Assembly (NCBI RefSeq): GCF_004337985.1
Contig: NC_043740.1
Span: forward strand, 4,798,175 to 4,823,033
Length of the DNA: 24,859 nucleotides
Direction of reading: 5' to 3'
From: Pyricularia pennisetigena
Taxonomy: Eukaryota; Ascomycota; Sordariomycetes; Magnaporthales; Pyriculariaceae
Positions 1-9,604 of the stretch are shown in pieces (within the stretch, counting starts at the first letter, position 1; each line of letters begins with the position of its first letter). The notes under the pieces are model-generated. The model saw nothing but the letters and a program-made list of their open reading frames with translations, searched no databases and was not told where the DNA came from. Both the position numbers and the translations under genes were made by a program.

Positions 1-42
<42 letters not shown>
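1..42. repeat. poly-T tract at window start
   Basis: The window opens with an uninterrupted run of 42 T. With the poly-T run at the other end, this looks like the edge of an assembled contig, where homopolymers commonly stop assembly. It could also be a genuine long genomic homopolymer. Confidence 0.95.
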
Positions 43-651
43 CCCCTCTGTTTCTTGCGAACCAGTGGAGGTCTGAAAAGTTTCGTACAGTAATACCGTA
101 CAGTCCACACAATTTTAATTCCCCTAGCTGCTTGTCTTTACCGTCACTTTGAGCCAACTTACCCTAACTCGGAACTCGGTCAAACTATTGTTTTGTTTGT
201 TTGTGGAAACGACGTTTCCCAAGTACCGGTCCTCGTGGATTGCAAGCATTTTCCCGGGGTTTTCCACGCCTCCAGCGGCGACTCATCATACAATGAGCCG
301 AGCCGAGGATTTTGGCGAGTGTTGCATCCGGCTTCTTCACTCCACGCCCAACTAACTTACTAGATATAGATGCCAAGACTCATGTGGAGAGAAAGGGGTT
401 TGTGCAAAAGGCAAAAAGACGATCCTTGCGGTCAACTTTTACAAATACGCTTCTTGATAGATTCTAGGCTACAAAAGCCAAGTACTTTTTTTTAAACTAC
501 AAATCATCCATCTTCACAAATCTACACCGTCTGATCCACTATACGTATATATGTAATCGATCCACAAGAAGCAGGTCTTTTTTTTTTTCCTAGATGTAGA
601 CTAATCCTCTTCCGCCAAACGTCATTACAACTTTTTTTTTTTTTTCTTGCC
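43..651. other. upstream region of the MFS transporter gene
   Basis: No gene is supported here. Short open frames (for example 149-355) have no recognisable composition or domains. The last 150 bases contain several T-runs and a pyrimidine-rich stretch leading to the ATG at 652, as is common in fungal 5' leaders. The promoter of the downstream transporter is presumably here, but I see no clear TATA box or defined operator. Confidence 0.6.
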
Positions 652-2567
652 ATGTTCAAGTCAAATCCCCAACCTGGGACGGCATCTTCCACCAATGTCC
701 CCACTACCCCCGTCACCACCGGTGACAACGTACCAGCACCGGCTTCGGCCGGCATCAGCGAGGAGGAGATTGAGCGTCTCGGCCGCCAACGCCCTGCCGC
801 CTTCTCCTCGTGGTGGCACGAGTGGTGCTTTTGCGGCTCCATCCTGGGCTCCATGCTCATGGCCGAGTTCTTCATCAGCGGCTTCATCATAGTCCTTCCC
901 AACGTCTCCCAGAACCTGAAGATGCCGCCGGGGACCCAGACCTGGCCGGCCAGCGTCTTCACCCTCGTCACCGGCGCCCTGCTCTTCGCCTTTGGCCGCA
1001 TCGCCGACATGCACGGCGGCCGCACCGTGTTCCTGTTCGGCATGCTCTGGTTCACCCTCTGGATCCTCATCGCCGGCTTCTCCACCAACCACGTCGTGCT
1101 CATCGTCGCCCGCGCCATGCAGGGCATCGGCCCCGCCGCCTTCCTCCCCTCGGGCGTCATGCTGCTCGGCTCCACCTACCGCCCCGGCCCGCGCAAGAAC
1201 ATGGTCTTTAGCATCTACGGCTCCTTTGCCCCGATCGGCTTCTTCATCGGCACCCTGGCCGGCGGCGCCCTGGCCGAGTTTCTGGACTGGCGCTGGTATT
1301 TCTGGATCGGTGCCATCATCCTCTTTTTCATCTCGGTCGCTTCCTTCTTTGCCATCCCGAAGCGAGCCAAGGATCAGCCGCGGCCCAAGGAGCGCGAAGT
1401 CGAGTTGAAAATGGATTGGCTCGGCGTGGCTACCATCCTCCCCGGCCTGCTCCTCTTCGTCTTTGCCATCACGCAGGGTGCTCATGCTCCCCAGGGGTTT
1501 GCTACGCCCTATGTATATGTGACCCTCATCCTCGGCGCTTTGATTCTGGGTTGCGCTGTCTACGTGGAGGGCTGGGTAGCAGAGCAGCCTCTTGTGTAAG
1601 TGATGAAGGACCCCTTATGAACGATCACCACCCCTCCACAAACATGACCTCGGCCTATTTGCAGCTTACAATGGGCGTCGTATATGTTTCGAAATGTACT
1701 AACCTGGTCCATAACAAGACCTTTTGATCTGTTCGCACCGAAATTCATGACTCCCATGGTTCTAGGCCTGTTCAACATCTACGGCTCTTTCGGAATCTTG
1801 CAATTCTACGCCAGCTTTTAGTAAGTCACGCTCTCAACCCCCTCCCCCCCGTCCAAAGAGACAGCAACCCTTTCTTTCCAACTCACTAACCGGATACTTC
1901 CTATCCCTCTAGCATCCAAGATGTAATCGGCCACCCACCCCTCCTCACAGCAGCATGGTTCAGCCCCATGGCGGTCGGCGGGACCATCCTCGCGGTGCTG
2001 GGCGGCGTAGTGCTGCACCGCATCCCATGCCACCTGCTCCTCGTCTTTTCCGCAGCCGGCAGCCTGGCGTCGGTGCTCCTTTTTGCCCTGATCCCCTCGG
2101 ACCCGGCCGCCGTCAACTACTGGGCGTGGGTCTTCACGGCCATGATCGGCGGCACGGTGGGCATCGACATATCGTACAACATCTCGAGCGTCTTCATGAC
2201 CACGGCGCTGCCCAGCCACCGCCAAGGCCTGGCCGGCGCCCTCATCAACACCCTCGTCTTCCTCGGCATCGGCTTCTACCTCGGCCTGGCGGACCTCATC
2301 GTCCAGACGAACAAGATGGGCGACCCGGAAAAGGACAAGGCCGAGGGGTTCCGGGTTGCCTTTTGGCTGGGCGTCGGCTGCTCGGCTACCGCGCTCGTGA
2401 TTGCTACCTTGTTCACCCGCATCGGGCGCATGAAGAGCGACTTGACGTTTGACGAGAAGATGCAGCTGCAGGCCGAGGCTGCGAGGTTGAATTCGCAGCC
2501 TGTCGGTGCTGGAGGCCGGAGTGAGACGAGCAGCGGGCCAAATAAGGACGACGTGCCAGCTCCGTAG
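652..2567 (+). CDS. 14-TM major facilitator superfamily transporter (DHA2/ATR1-like drug:H+ antiporter)
   Basis: Predicted plasma- or vacuolar-membrane proton-coupled exporter. Exons 652-1595, 1719-1820 and 1913-2567 join to a 566-residue protein. A hydrophilic N-tail of about 55 residues precedes about 14 hydrophobic segments. Motif A is seen at residues 113-125 (core GRIADMHGGR), a motif-B-like stretch at 151-167 (VARAMQGIGPAAFLPSG) and motif C at 196-205 (GFFIGTLAGG). The tail after TM14 is short and polar. Fourteen segments and these motifs fit the DHA2 family, which includes yeast Atr1-type exporters; the substrate cannot be inferred. Intron 2 (1821-1912) has GTAAGT, CTAAC and CTAG. Intron 1 has two possible in-frame acceptors, after 1664 (CAG) and after 1718 (AAG behind a GTACTAAC branch point). 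I chose 1718 because it gives the family-like junction EQPLVPFDLF. The alternative adds 18 residues. No cluster partner is visible, so a role in toxin resistance or metabolite export is only inference. Confidence 0.9.
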
Positions 2568-3019
2568 CGGCTGAATCCCACTGTTGCATCTGGGCTAAAA
2601 TGTGCTAAAAAATAAGTTGCATATATATCTACATATAAATATCACTTGGCAAGGCGTTACTTTGGATAGTGTTTATAGAGTCGTTTGAATCGTTTCTCAT
2701 TTTTCCTTCAACGCCCTTTTCTGGCGTCTGGTGTCGTTTAGTTACGCTAAAATGTTTGGGCTGTCTAAACCCGTCAGAACATGGCTTAATCTGTTGCCCC
2801 TCAAAAGCCTGGCGCAAGTGAGGCTCAAGGTTCATGGCACAGTGAGGGTGAAAACAGTATCCTGCCACCACAAATACCTAGAACAATGCCCGGCCGGGCC
2901 TGCTGCCTGAGCTCATAGCTATTCAGCTTCCCTGGGACATTTGGTCCACGGTAGCTCATTACTGATTTGGACCTTCTGACATGGCCCACTCACTACCAAA
3001 ATAACGGCAGGGAAATCCT
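2568..3019. other. convergent 3' intergenic region
   Basis: This spacer separates two genes that converge (MFS on +, Tma20 on -). An AT-rich stretch with ATATATAT follows the MFS stop and probably contains its poly(A) signals. I see no gene or repeat. Confidence 0.6.
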
Positions 3020-3754
3020 TTAATCGACTTGTAACGTCCACAGCCCGTCCCCAAGGTAATGCGCATCCTCCACGACAGGTCCTTTACCCTTCTCCTTGAC
3101 TTCCTTCGTCCCAGCAACCAACAACCCCACCGCGCAAGCCTCCTCCTTCCCCTCGGCGGTAACGACCACACCCTCGCCCTTCTCCAACTCCCTACCCCAG
3201 TGCCCATCATCATCCACTTTGTCCCCCGGCTCGCCCTCGACGAGCGGCAACCGGCCTCCCTTGCTGGTCAGGCCGGGCGCCATGAGGGTGGCACCGCTGA
3301 GGACGAAACGAATTGCTCCCCTGTCGATGCGGACGGTCGGGAAGGCCTGGGGAAAGCGGTGGACGAGCTTAAGGTGCGGCAGGATGGCGGTGCCGCCCGA
3401 GGGGAGGTCGTACTGGAAGCAGACGGGCTGGCCGTCGATGACATAGAGCATGACGCGGTCCGGGTGCGGGAGCTTCATCTGCTCGAGCGACGATTTCTTC
3501 GGCAGTATCTCGTCTACAAAGGGCGTCAGGAGCGGGTACCGGTCCAGCAGCTGCTGACGGACGGCGCGCTGGGCCGAGGATTTTACTTTTTGCTTCGGAG
3601 AAGCGGTTAGGCTGTCGATGGTGGTGGGTTAGTGGCTAGCTAGTTCGGGGGTTATGAATTGGTGGTGTTCTAGGATAACCTGGCTGTGGGGGTTCTTTGT
3701 GATGGTGGTTGTAGGCGGGAGGAGTGGGGGGAATACTGACGAGTTTTTGAACAT
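3020..3754 (-). CDS. TMA20: Tma20 / MCT-1-like PUA-domain translation factor
   Basis: A cytoplasmic ribosome-associated protein of the Tma20/MCT-1 family, which works with Tma22 (DENR) in reinitiation and in removing deacylated tRNA from 40S subunits after termination. Two exons on the minus strand (3754-3741 and 3611-3020) give 201 residues; yeast Tma20 has about 181. The first exon encodes only MFKN plus two bases. The intron (3612-3740) has GTCAGT, a CACTAAC branch point and ACAG. The N-terminal region keeps the family pattern KVKSS..R..R..LL..YP and DEILPKK. The PUA half contains LKLVHRFPQAFPTVRIDRG, then IRFVLSGATLMAPGLTSKGG and a C-terminal HYLGDGLWTL. A loop rich in acidic and Gly residues after LTSKGG is longer than in yeast and explains most of the extra length. 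The start is supported by the match of MFKN to the MFKKF start of yeast Tma20. Identification is firm. Confidence 0.93.
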
Positions 3755-4473
3755 CTTGAAGTTATTAGAGGCCTCAAAGGCCCTTTTTAGTGGTGGAAAT
3801 GATGCAACGAATTCAGCAAGGTGGTAATGGATAATGCTATAAATGGCTAAAGGTGACTTGGAGACTTGAGCTGAATGTCGCGTGGATCGACAGATTGATT
3901 GTCAAATGCTTAGTTCTCGCTCAGATCGGTACAGGATCGATCCAACACGCGCCGGGGCATTGGAAGCCCCTCTGCGACGCGGGGTTGTGACTTTTTTTGG
4001 AGCGGCGGTTTGTTATCGAGGCTTATCGCATCCCTGTCTGCATGTCGTCACTGGTTTGCATGGTGGGGCTATCATCGCCTGGACTGAGAAGACCTAGGCT
4101 GGATTTGAATTGGCGTGGTTGTTTAAGAAAGACTAGAGAATGACCATTTCTCAAAAGGACACTGGAAGCAGATATAGAATATAAGAATTCTGAAATGGAA
4201 AAATGAAACTAATGTGAAAAATAACAGTGCACGCATAGCAGTATGGCATGGCAGCATCTCTAGCTTTCCCATCAATGCATGATCATGGGCATACAGGCAC
4301 AAAAGTCTTAGTATGAGTGTTTATTAAAGATCCATAGCAACGTAGTGTCTGCAATTCCCTATTTGCTCTCCCACGGTATCAGCAGTAGACGAGGACGGGT
4401 GATAGATCCTCCTTTTTATGCTACCCCGCCCTAACCCCTCCGACAATCCTCATTAACCTTCCTACGCCCAAGT
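3755..4473. other. intergenic region upstream of TMA20
   Basis: No gene is supported. It contains the TMA20 promoter (read leftward) and the 3' flank of the I78 inhibitor gene. A short open frame at 3882-4097 has no recognisable features, and the right half is AT-rich. Confidence 0.55.
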
Positions 4474-4786
4474 TCAACCGTGTGCAACATGCGAGACGAT
4501 GCCCTTGTCGTCAACGTGAATGTTGAGGCGATCCGGGTTAAAGTCCTTGGTGACCATTTGGCCGGGATGAATGATGCGGTGTTCCTTGGGAAGATCCTAT
4601 AACGAGCGGGTATCGTTAGCGTTTTCTTTAAACTGCGACTACATGCATCTTATGATGGAGAGAGCAAGTGCCTACCTTTTCCTTATCAATCTCATCAATC
4701 TTCTTGCCTGCCAGCTTCATGGTGAACTCCTCGGTCTTGTCAGCCGACGTGGCCTCGGTTTGAACTCCTGGAACGACGAGAGGCAT
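4474..4786 (-). CDS. I78-family small proteinase inhibitor (potato-inhibitor-I-like fold)
   Basis: A small protein of 77 residues made from two exons (4786-4676 and 4596-4474). The intron (4597-4675, 79 nt) has GTAGGC, a CGCTAAC branch point and a TATAG acceptor. The first exon encodes a short polar leader ending in KIDEIDKEK. The second holds the diagnostic core: HRIIHPGQMVTKDFNPDRLN, followed by IHVDDKGIVSHVAHG. The pattern RxxxPGxxVTxDFxPxRLNIxxDxxGxIxxV defines the inhibitor I78 family, whose members block serine peptidases. No signal peptide is visible, so it is probably cytosolic, unlike many bacterial relatives, which are exported. The usual penultimate Cys near the C-terminus is replaced by His. 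Its target is unknown. The gene is too short and too interrupted to stand out as an open frame, but both exons fit the family without gaps. Confidence 0.85.
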
Positions 4787-5402
4787 TGTGTAGGGTTTAT
4801 TTTGTTTCTCGTATTTCAGTAATGTTTCGTGCGAATTATGGCTATAATGCGGTAATGATGATGGTTTTTGTCTAACGAGAAACAGCTCAGTTAGTAGTGT
4901 GGTAGGTAGGTATGCATTGGTTTTTATAAGCCTGCTCTTGAATATGATGACGTCGTACCCGGGGCTGTAAGACACGCGCGTCAGTGGGCACGTGGTGGTG
5001 GGCAACCCTGGACTTTGGACAAAGTACGGATAAATGCAGTGGGCAGGCTTCGTTGCTTCTACTATGAGTAGGCCTTCTCTTCAAGTTTGCAAAAGGTGTA
5101 AAAAAGAAATTGCTCAAGTACAGTGCATATCACTAGGATGGTCAACTTAACTTGCATGATGACCAATCTTGAATCGCAGAATAAGAATGGAATTTGCTGG
5201 GACAGGGCAAATGAAAGTGTGATATAATCACGAGTTTGCAGCGTTTCGCGACATTCAAACTCACAAGCACAAATACAATGATTCCCTAGAGGAATAGTCT
5301 GAGCATTATAACTTTGGCGTCGCCTATAGCAAAACACACTGCCAGTACTAAATTCATGATCTCTCGTACTTGCCACTATAACGCCTAGAACCACTGTATC
5401 CT
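4787..5402. other. intergenic region between I78 inhibitor and SGT2
   Basis: Contains the promoter of the I78 gene (to the left) and the 3' flank of SGT2. It is AT-rich and includes a CACGTG palindrome at 4989-4994. Small open frames here show no domain or coding bias, and I see no further gene. Confidence 0.55.
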
Positions 5403-6552
5403 CTACTGGGAACCACCCCGACCGGCACCGGGGCCGGCATTAGGACCAGCACCAGGACCGCCGCCTCCCATCATCGACCTTGCCATCTCGGCGATCGACG
5501 GGTCAGACATGAGCTGCGACATATCCGGCATGCCACCACCACCTCCAAAAGAGTTGGCCATCTCCCTGAGCCTGGGGTTGCTCATCAGGTTGTTCATCAG
5601 GTCCGGGTTGCTCATGAGGTTCTGCGCCATGGACGCAAACATGGGGTTCTGCATGATGCTGGCAAAGTCGGGCATGCCGCCGCCCTCGCCGCGGCCAGCG
5701 CCGCCACCCAACATGCTGGCCAAGCTGCTCAGGTCGGGCATGCCACCAGCGCCCGGACCCCCGGAACCGCGCGTAGTGTCCAGGTCCATCTCCTCGACGC
5801 GCCTTTTGGCCGTCTCGAAGCCTTTCTTCATGGCATCGCTGCCACCGTTGCCCTCGTACTCGATGCCCTTCTGGTAGGCCTCCATGGAGCCCTTTGCGTC
5901 GCCGAGCGCGAACCGCGCCAGCCCGAGGCGGCTCCACGCCTTGGTGTAGGTGGGGTCGACTGCGACGGCGGCCTCGGCGTCCGCGCGTGCAGACTCGTGG
6001 TCCTTGGCAGCCGAATGGGCGGCGGCGCGGTTAGACAGGTAGATGGCGTTGCCCGGATGCAGGGCCAGGGCCTGCGTGTACAGGTCGATGGCCTGGGCGT
6101 AGTCCTTTTGCGCCATGGCGGCGTTGCCCTTGGACTTGAGGGCATCGGCTTGACTCTTCTGCTCATCCGTGGGTGCGGCCGAGGCGGCAGATGCAGGGGC
6201 GCTGCTGTTGCCAGCACTGCTGCTTGACCCGGCGCCCTTGAGCTTCTCGTAGACGCCGTAGATCTTCAACAGGTTCTGGTCGCCGACGGCGGCGGTCACC
6301 GCGGCCTTGTCTGTGGGGTCGACCTTGAAGCACTCGGCGATGCAGTTCACGGCGACCTCGATTGACTCGCTATCGTCGGCGGCAAGGGTACCATCCTTGG
6401 CCGATGTGTTTAGAAAGTCGCAGATGGCCAGCGCCAGGCGCTGTTGTGATGTAGTTGACTGGCGATGGGTGGTCGCATGTTAGCGGAACTAATGCGGTGA
6501 ACCGGCATCGGGAGTTGTTGATTGGTTTCACAAGGTGATCACCACATACCAT
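5403..6552 (-). CDS. SGT2: Sgt2-like small glutamine-rich TPR co-chaperone
   Basis: Cytosolic co-chaperone that receives tail-anchored membrane proteins after synthesis and passes them through Get4-Get5 to Get3, while its TPR domain binds Hsp70/Hsp90 tails. Two coding exons: the start codon alone (6552-6550) and 6458-5403, giving 352 residues; yeast Sgt2 has about 346. The intron (6459-6549) has GTATGT, a CGCTAAC branch point and CCAG. Residues 2-75 match the N-terminal dimerisation domain that binds Get5 (QRLALAICDFL, then VNCIAECFKVDP). A Ser/Ala linker follows, then three TPRs at about 104-205 (core SKGNAAMAQKDYAQAIDLYT). The C-terminal third is Met-, Asn- and Gly-rich with repeated MPD, NPxFxSMAQNLMSNP and Gly runs, which is the hydrophobic client-binding region. 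The start is chosen because only splicing gives the conserved MSTTSQQRLALAICDFLN beginning. Confidence 0.93.
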
Positions 6553-7587
6553 TTTAATTTTCCACCGTGAGAAACAGACGCCGTTTGTTTTTGGGAATAA
6601 AAATTATTTCAGGGCGGGATAGATGTAGGCGGTGGAAATATGCTGACGCGGAGGGGCGCGTAGGAGGAAGCTGAGTGGCATGCCCTCCACAGAAGCCGAT
6701 GGAGGGGTCCAGAATCGCTGATTACAACCCCTGCACCAACGGACTGGGGATTCGGCCGGTGGGGGGAAAGTACGTGGTAAACAGACACTTCTAATCGACA
6801 AGGATCTGATTAATATTAGCTAGCGCTTTTGTCAAGGGCATGCCGAATAGCCAGTAACTCAGGATAGCTTCATTTCCAAATGAAAGAGCGGGGGGGATAC
6901 AAATAACGATTTGTTCCAGTACCCAAAATCCTCTCCACTTGCTTTCACTTACATATTCAAACAATGCAGGCAAGGAGCATACCAGGGGAGGTCTAAATCG
7001 GCAGGTTGATGTGTCCTTTTCCCGTGCCATTTGTTTGTGGTTAAACAAAGCATTTCGCTTAGCGGCGGTGCTTCTTGTCGTGTCTGTAACGAAGACTTTC
7101 CAATTTATCTACCAAAGTTTCCCCATCTCAGCCTCTACATTTGCATGTACGACGTAGACAAACAATCTTTCCGATAACCAACAAGCTGGGTCGCAAATTA
7201 AACAACTTCAAACTAATTATAGGGCAATTGTTCCCCAAATACCAAATACTTCCCAGTCAATTGATGCCACTGGCTGGAGCTTGCCTTACATCATGCTCCA
7301 CTTTGGAGCTTGAGATCCGCCCAGTGGGTCTCGCTAACAATTTACAGCGATCTCGCCAGCAAATTGACCAAGTGACGTCTACCCTCTTTCGCAACTATCA
7401 ACGGCGTGCCGTTACTTTTTACCTGCTGCACTACCTAGGTAAGCGGCTTAGCCACCTTACCGCAGCTTATCTTACCTCGCTCAGTACGGATTAATCGCAA
7501 TCGCCTGGATACTGAACCGTCTTTAGACTCATCGAATCCGACCACCCACGCCTCCCCGTTGGGAGGCATCATCTACCCCCATCGTCC
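6553..7587. other. divergent promoter region between SGT2 and the RING-CH gene
   Basis: About 1 kb separates two divergently transcribed genes and must hold both promoters. An open frame at 7141-7494 is present but has no signal, domain or codon bias typical of the neighbouring genes. A palindrome TACCTAGGTA lies at about 7432-7441. No TATA box stands out. Confidence 0.6.
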
Positions 7588-9318
7588 ATGTCCTCTGATC
7601 CGAGCCAACAGTCCACTGGCACCATGCCGAGAGCCGACCAATCCTCCCCGGTGCGACAATGCTTCATCTGCCTGCTCGACTCGACCGAGACGCCCGAAAA
7701 TGAAGACTGGGTGAACCCCTGCCCGTGCACCCTCGAGGCGCACCAGAGCTGCATGCTCCGCTGGGTAGCAGAGATGGAGGCCGTCGGCGGCGCGAACCGC
7801 AGCCGAGGCCGCCGCGCGAGTACCCTGCAGTGCCCGGCCTGCAAGGGCAGCATACAGGTGTATGAGCCCTTTGACCCGGCGCTCTGGCTGAGGGACCGCT
7901 TGCTGCGGACGTACAGCGCCGTGTCGCCCGTCCTGCTCGTGTGTTTCGTCGGCGGGTCGACGTTTGGCGCCATGGTCAAGTTTGGCGACTTTTCCGTCGC
8001 CACGTTTGCAGGCAGCTTCTCCGCGGTGCGCAAGTGGCGGTTGGATGGCATCCAGAGGCCGCTGGATCCGAGGTGGTTTGCTACATCTGCCGGGCTTAGG
8101 TTTGCCACGGTCCACATGTTCAAGCTCTGGGCGCTTGCCTCTATAGGACCTGCCTTGATTATACAAAGGGCTTTCTCCGGTATCGACTCTTTGCTGCTGC
8201 CGGTTTCCCTGGCGGTAAGAGCTCCAATTCTATCCGACGCTTGTCTCTGACGACCTTTTACTGACGCAAAGATGCAGTCGAGTGTTGTGATGACTGCCAA
8301 GGACAACGTCCCGCATTGGCCACCAAGCCCCGATTGGGCCTTGACCGCCATGCCGGCAGTCAGCCTTTGCTACTCTCACGTTTACTACATGTTTTTTGGT
8401 CGGTTCGAAAAGAGGCTCAACGCCGCAATTCGTGGCAGGAACCCAGACGCGCCTCAGGAGGAGGCTCAGGTGGAGCAGCAGGAGGATGATCAAGATCAGC
8501 AAGGGCCACAAGAGCCCGGGCAACGTCGTCGCAATGATGGAGACCGCGGTGTTAATGTCTGGGAGGCAGGTCTAGGCAGGATGATGGCGCACGCGGTAGC
8601 GTTGGTCTTTGGTTTAGGTGATGAGGGTGCGCAGGACGGGGAAGGGCGTGACGATGATGACGAACGCCTCGAGATCGAACTCGAAATTAATTTGCAAGTC
8701 CGGGATGGAGAAGAAGAAGTTCAGGAAGCTCCGCAGGATCAGATGGCGATAGCTCGGGCTCCCGCTGGAAATGAGCCAGAGCCCGCCGCCAATGATGGAG
8801 CCTTGCCCATTGCCGCAGAAGTCGAGCCTGGGCAAGAGCCTCAGGTCCCGGCTGAAAACGCCGCTCCGCAACCACAAGTGCCCGGCGCAGATCAAGCCGC
8901 TGCCCAAGAGGCGGCCGATCCCCCGCCCCCAATCCAGCCGGCACGGCAGCCACAAGCTCAACAAAACCAAGCAGCCGAGCAGCCGCGCCAACGCCGCGTT
9001 GAAGGAGCCGGGATCAGCACGTGGTCCAGGATAATCAACGGCACCGTGTCTGCCCTGCTCATGCCGCAGATATCCTTCGCCATGGGCGAGGCCCTCCGTC
9101 TGACACTACCTGCGCGCTGGGTCAGCAAGCAAGGTGAATCCAAGGGGCTTTTGCAGCACACTTGGGGCCGGAGTCTGGTCGGCACGTGTCTCTTCGTCGT
9201 GCTGCGGGACGCGGTGTCGTTGTACGTCAAGTACAGGCGGGTGCAGGCGATCAAGAACCGCACGGTGAAGAATTTTGACCCTACCGTTGGTGCTGTGGGG
9301 GCTGGATCTACAGCTTGA
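7588..9318 (+). CDS. RING-CH (MARCH-type) membrane E3 ubiquitin ligase
   Basis: Predicted membrane-anchored ubiquitin ligase. Exons 7588-8214 and 8278-9318 give about 555 residues. The N-terminal zinc-binding domain has Cys25-x2-Cys28, Cys45-x-Cys47, His52-x2-Cys55 and Cys82-x2-Cys85. This is the C4HC3 order of RING-CH domains, with a short x4 spacing between Cys47 and His52. Hydrophobic stretches follow soon after (around TYSAVSPVLLVCFVGGSTFG and the region leading to the intron). Others lie near the C-terminus (TVSALLMPQISFAMGEALRL and LVGTCLFVVLRDAVSLYV), so the protein probably spans a membrane several times. A long Gln/Pro/Ala/Glu-rich, acidic, probably disordered segment separates the two hydrophobic parts. 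The compartment (ER, mitochondrion or Golgi) cannot be told. The intron has two in-frame acceptors six bases apart (8271 and 8277); I prefer CAG at 8277. An in-frame ATG at 7624 is an alternative start that keeps the domain. Confidence 0.82.
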
Positions 9319-9604
9319 TATGAACGATGGATTTTTTTTCGGGATCATTGTTACCAGATCCGATTTGTTATTTCTGTTCTATAATGATGTAAACCTAGCG
9401 TCTACTTGTTTTTCTTTTTTTTTTTTTTTCTGTCGGAGATATCTCGTGAGGGGATTCTGTTTTTGATGGTGCTTTCCTTAGGTCAAACTTGGCATATACA
9501 ACAACAATACATATGAACATGGTATCACACGTCCCCTGTACTGGCGATGGTGCTACTTTCATGTTTTGATTACAACCCTATATACACCACAAGCAGCCGA
9601 TACC

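Noticed and set aside
661..1485. 274-codon open frame on the minus strand
   Set aside because: It lies antisense to the MFS exon. Its Gly/Asp/Glu/Ala-rich composition is what GC-rich, C-ending codons give on the opposite strand, and no domain is present.
7569..8351. 260-codon open frame on the minus strand opposite the RING-CH gene
   Set aside because: Shadow of the zinc-finger exon. The + strand has the conserved Cys/His order, so the minus frame is incidental.
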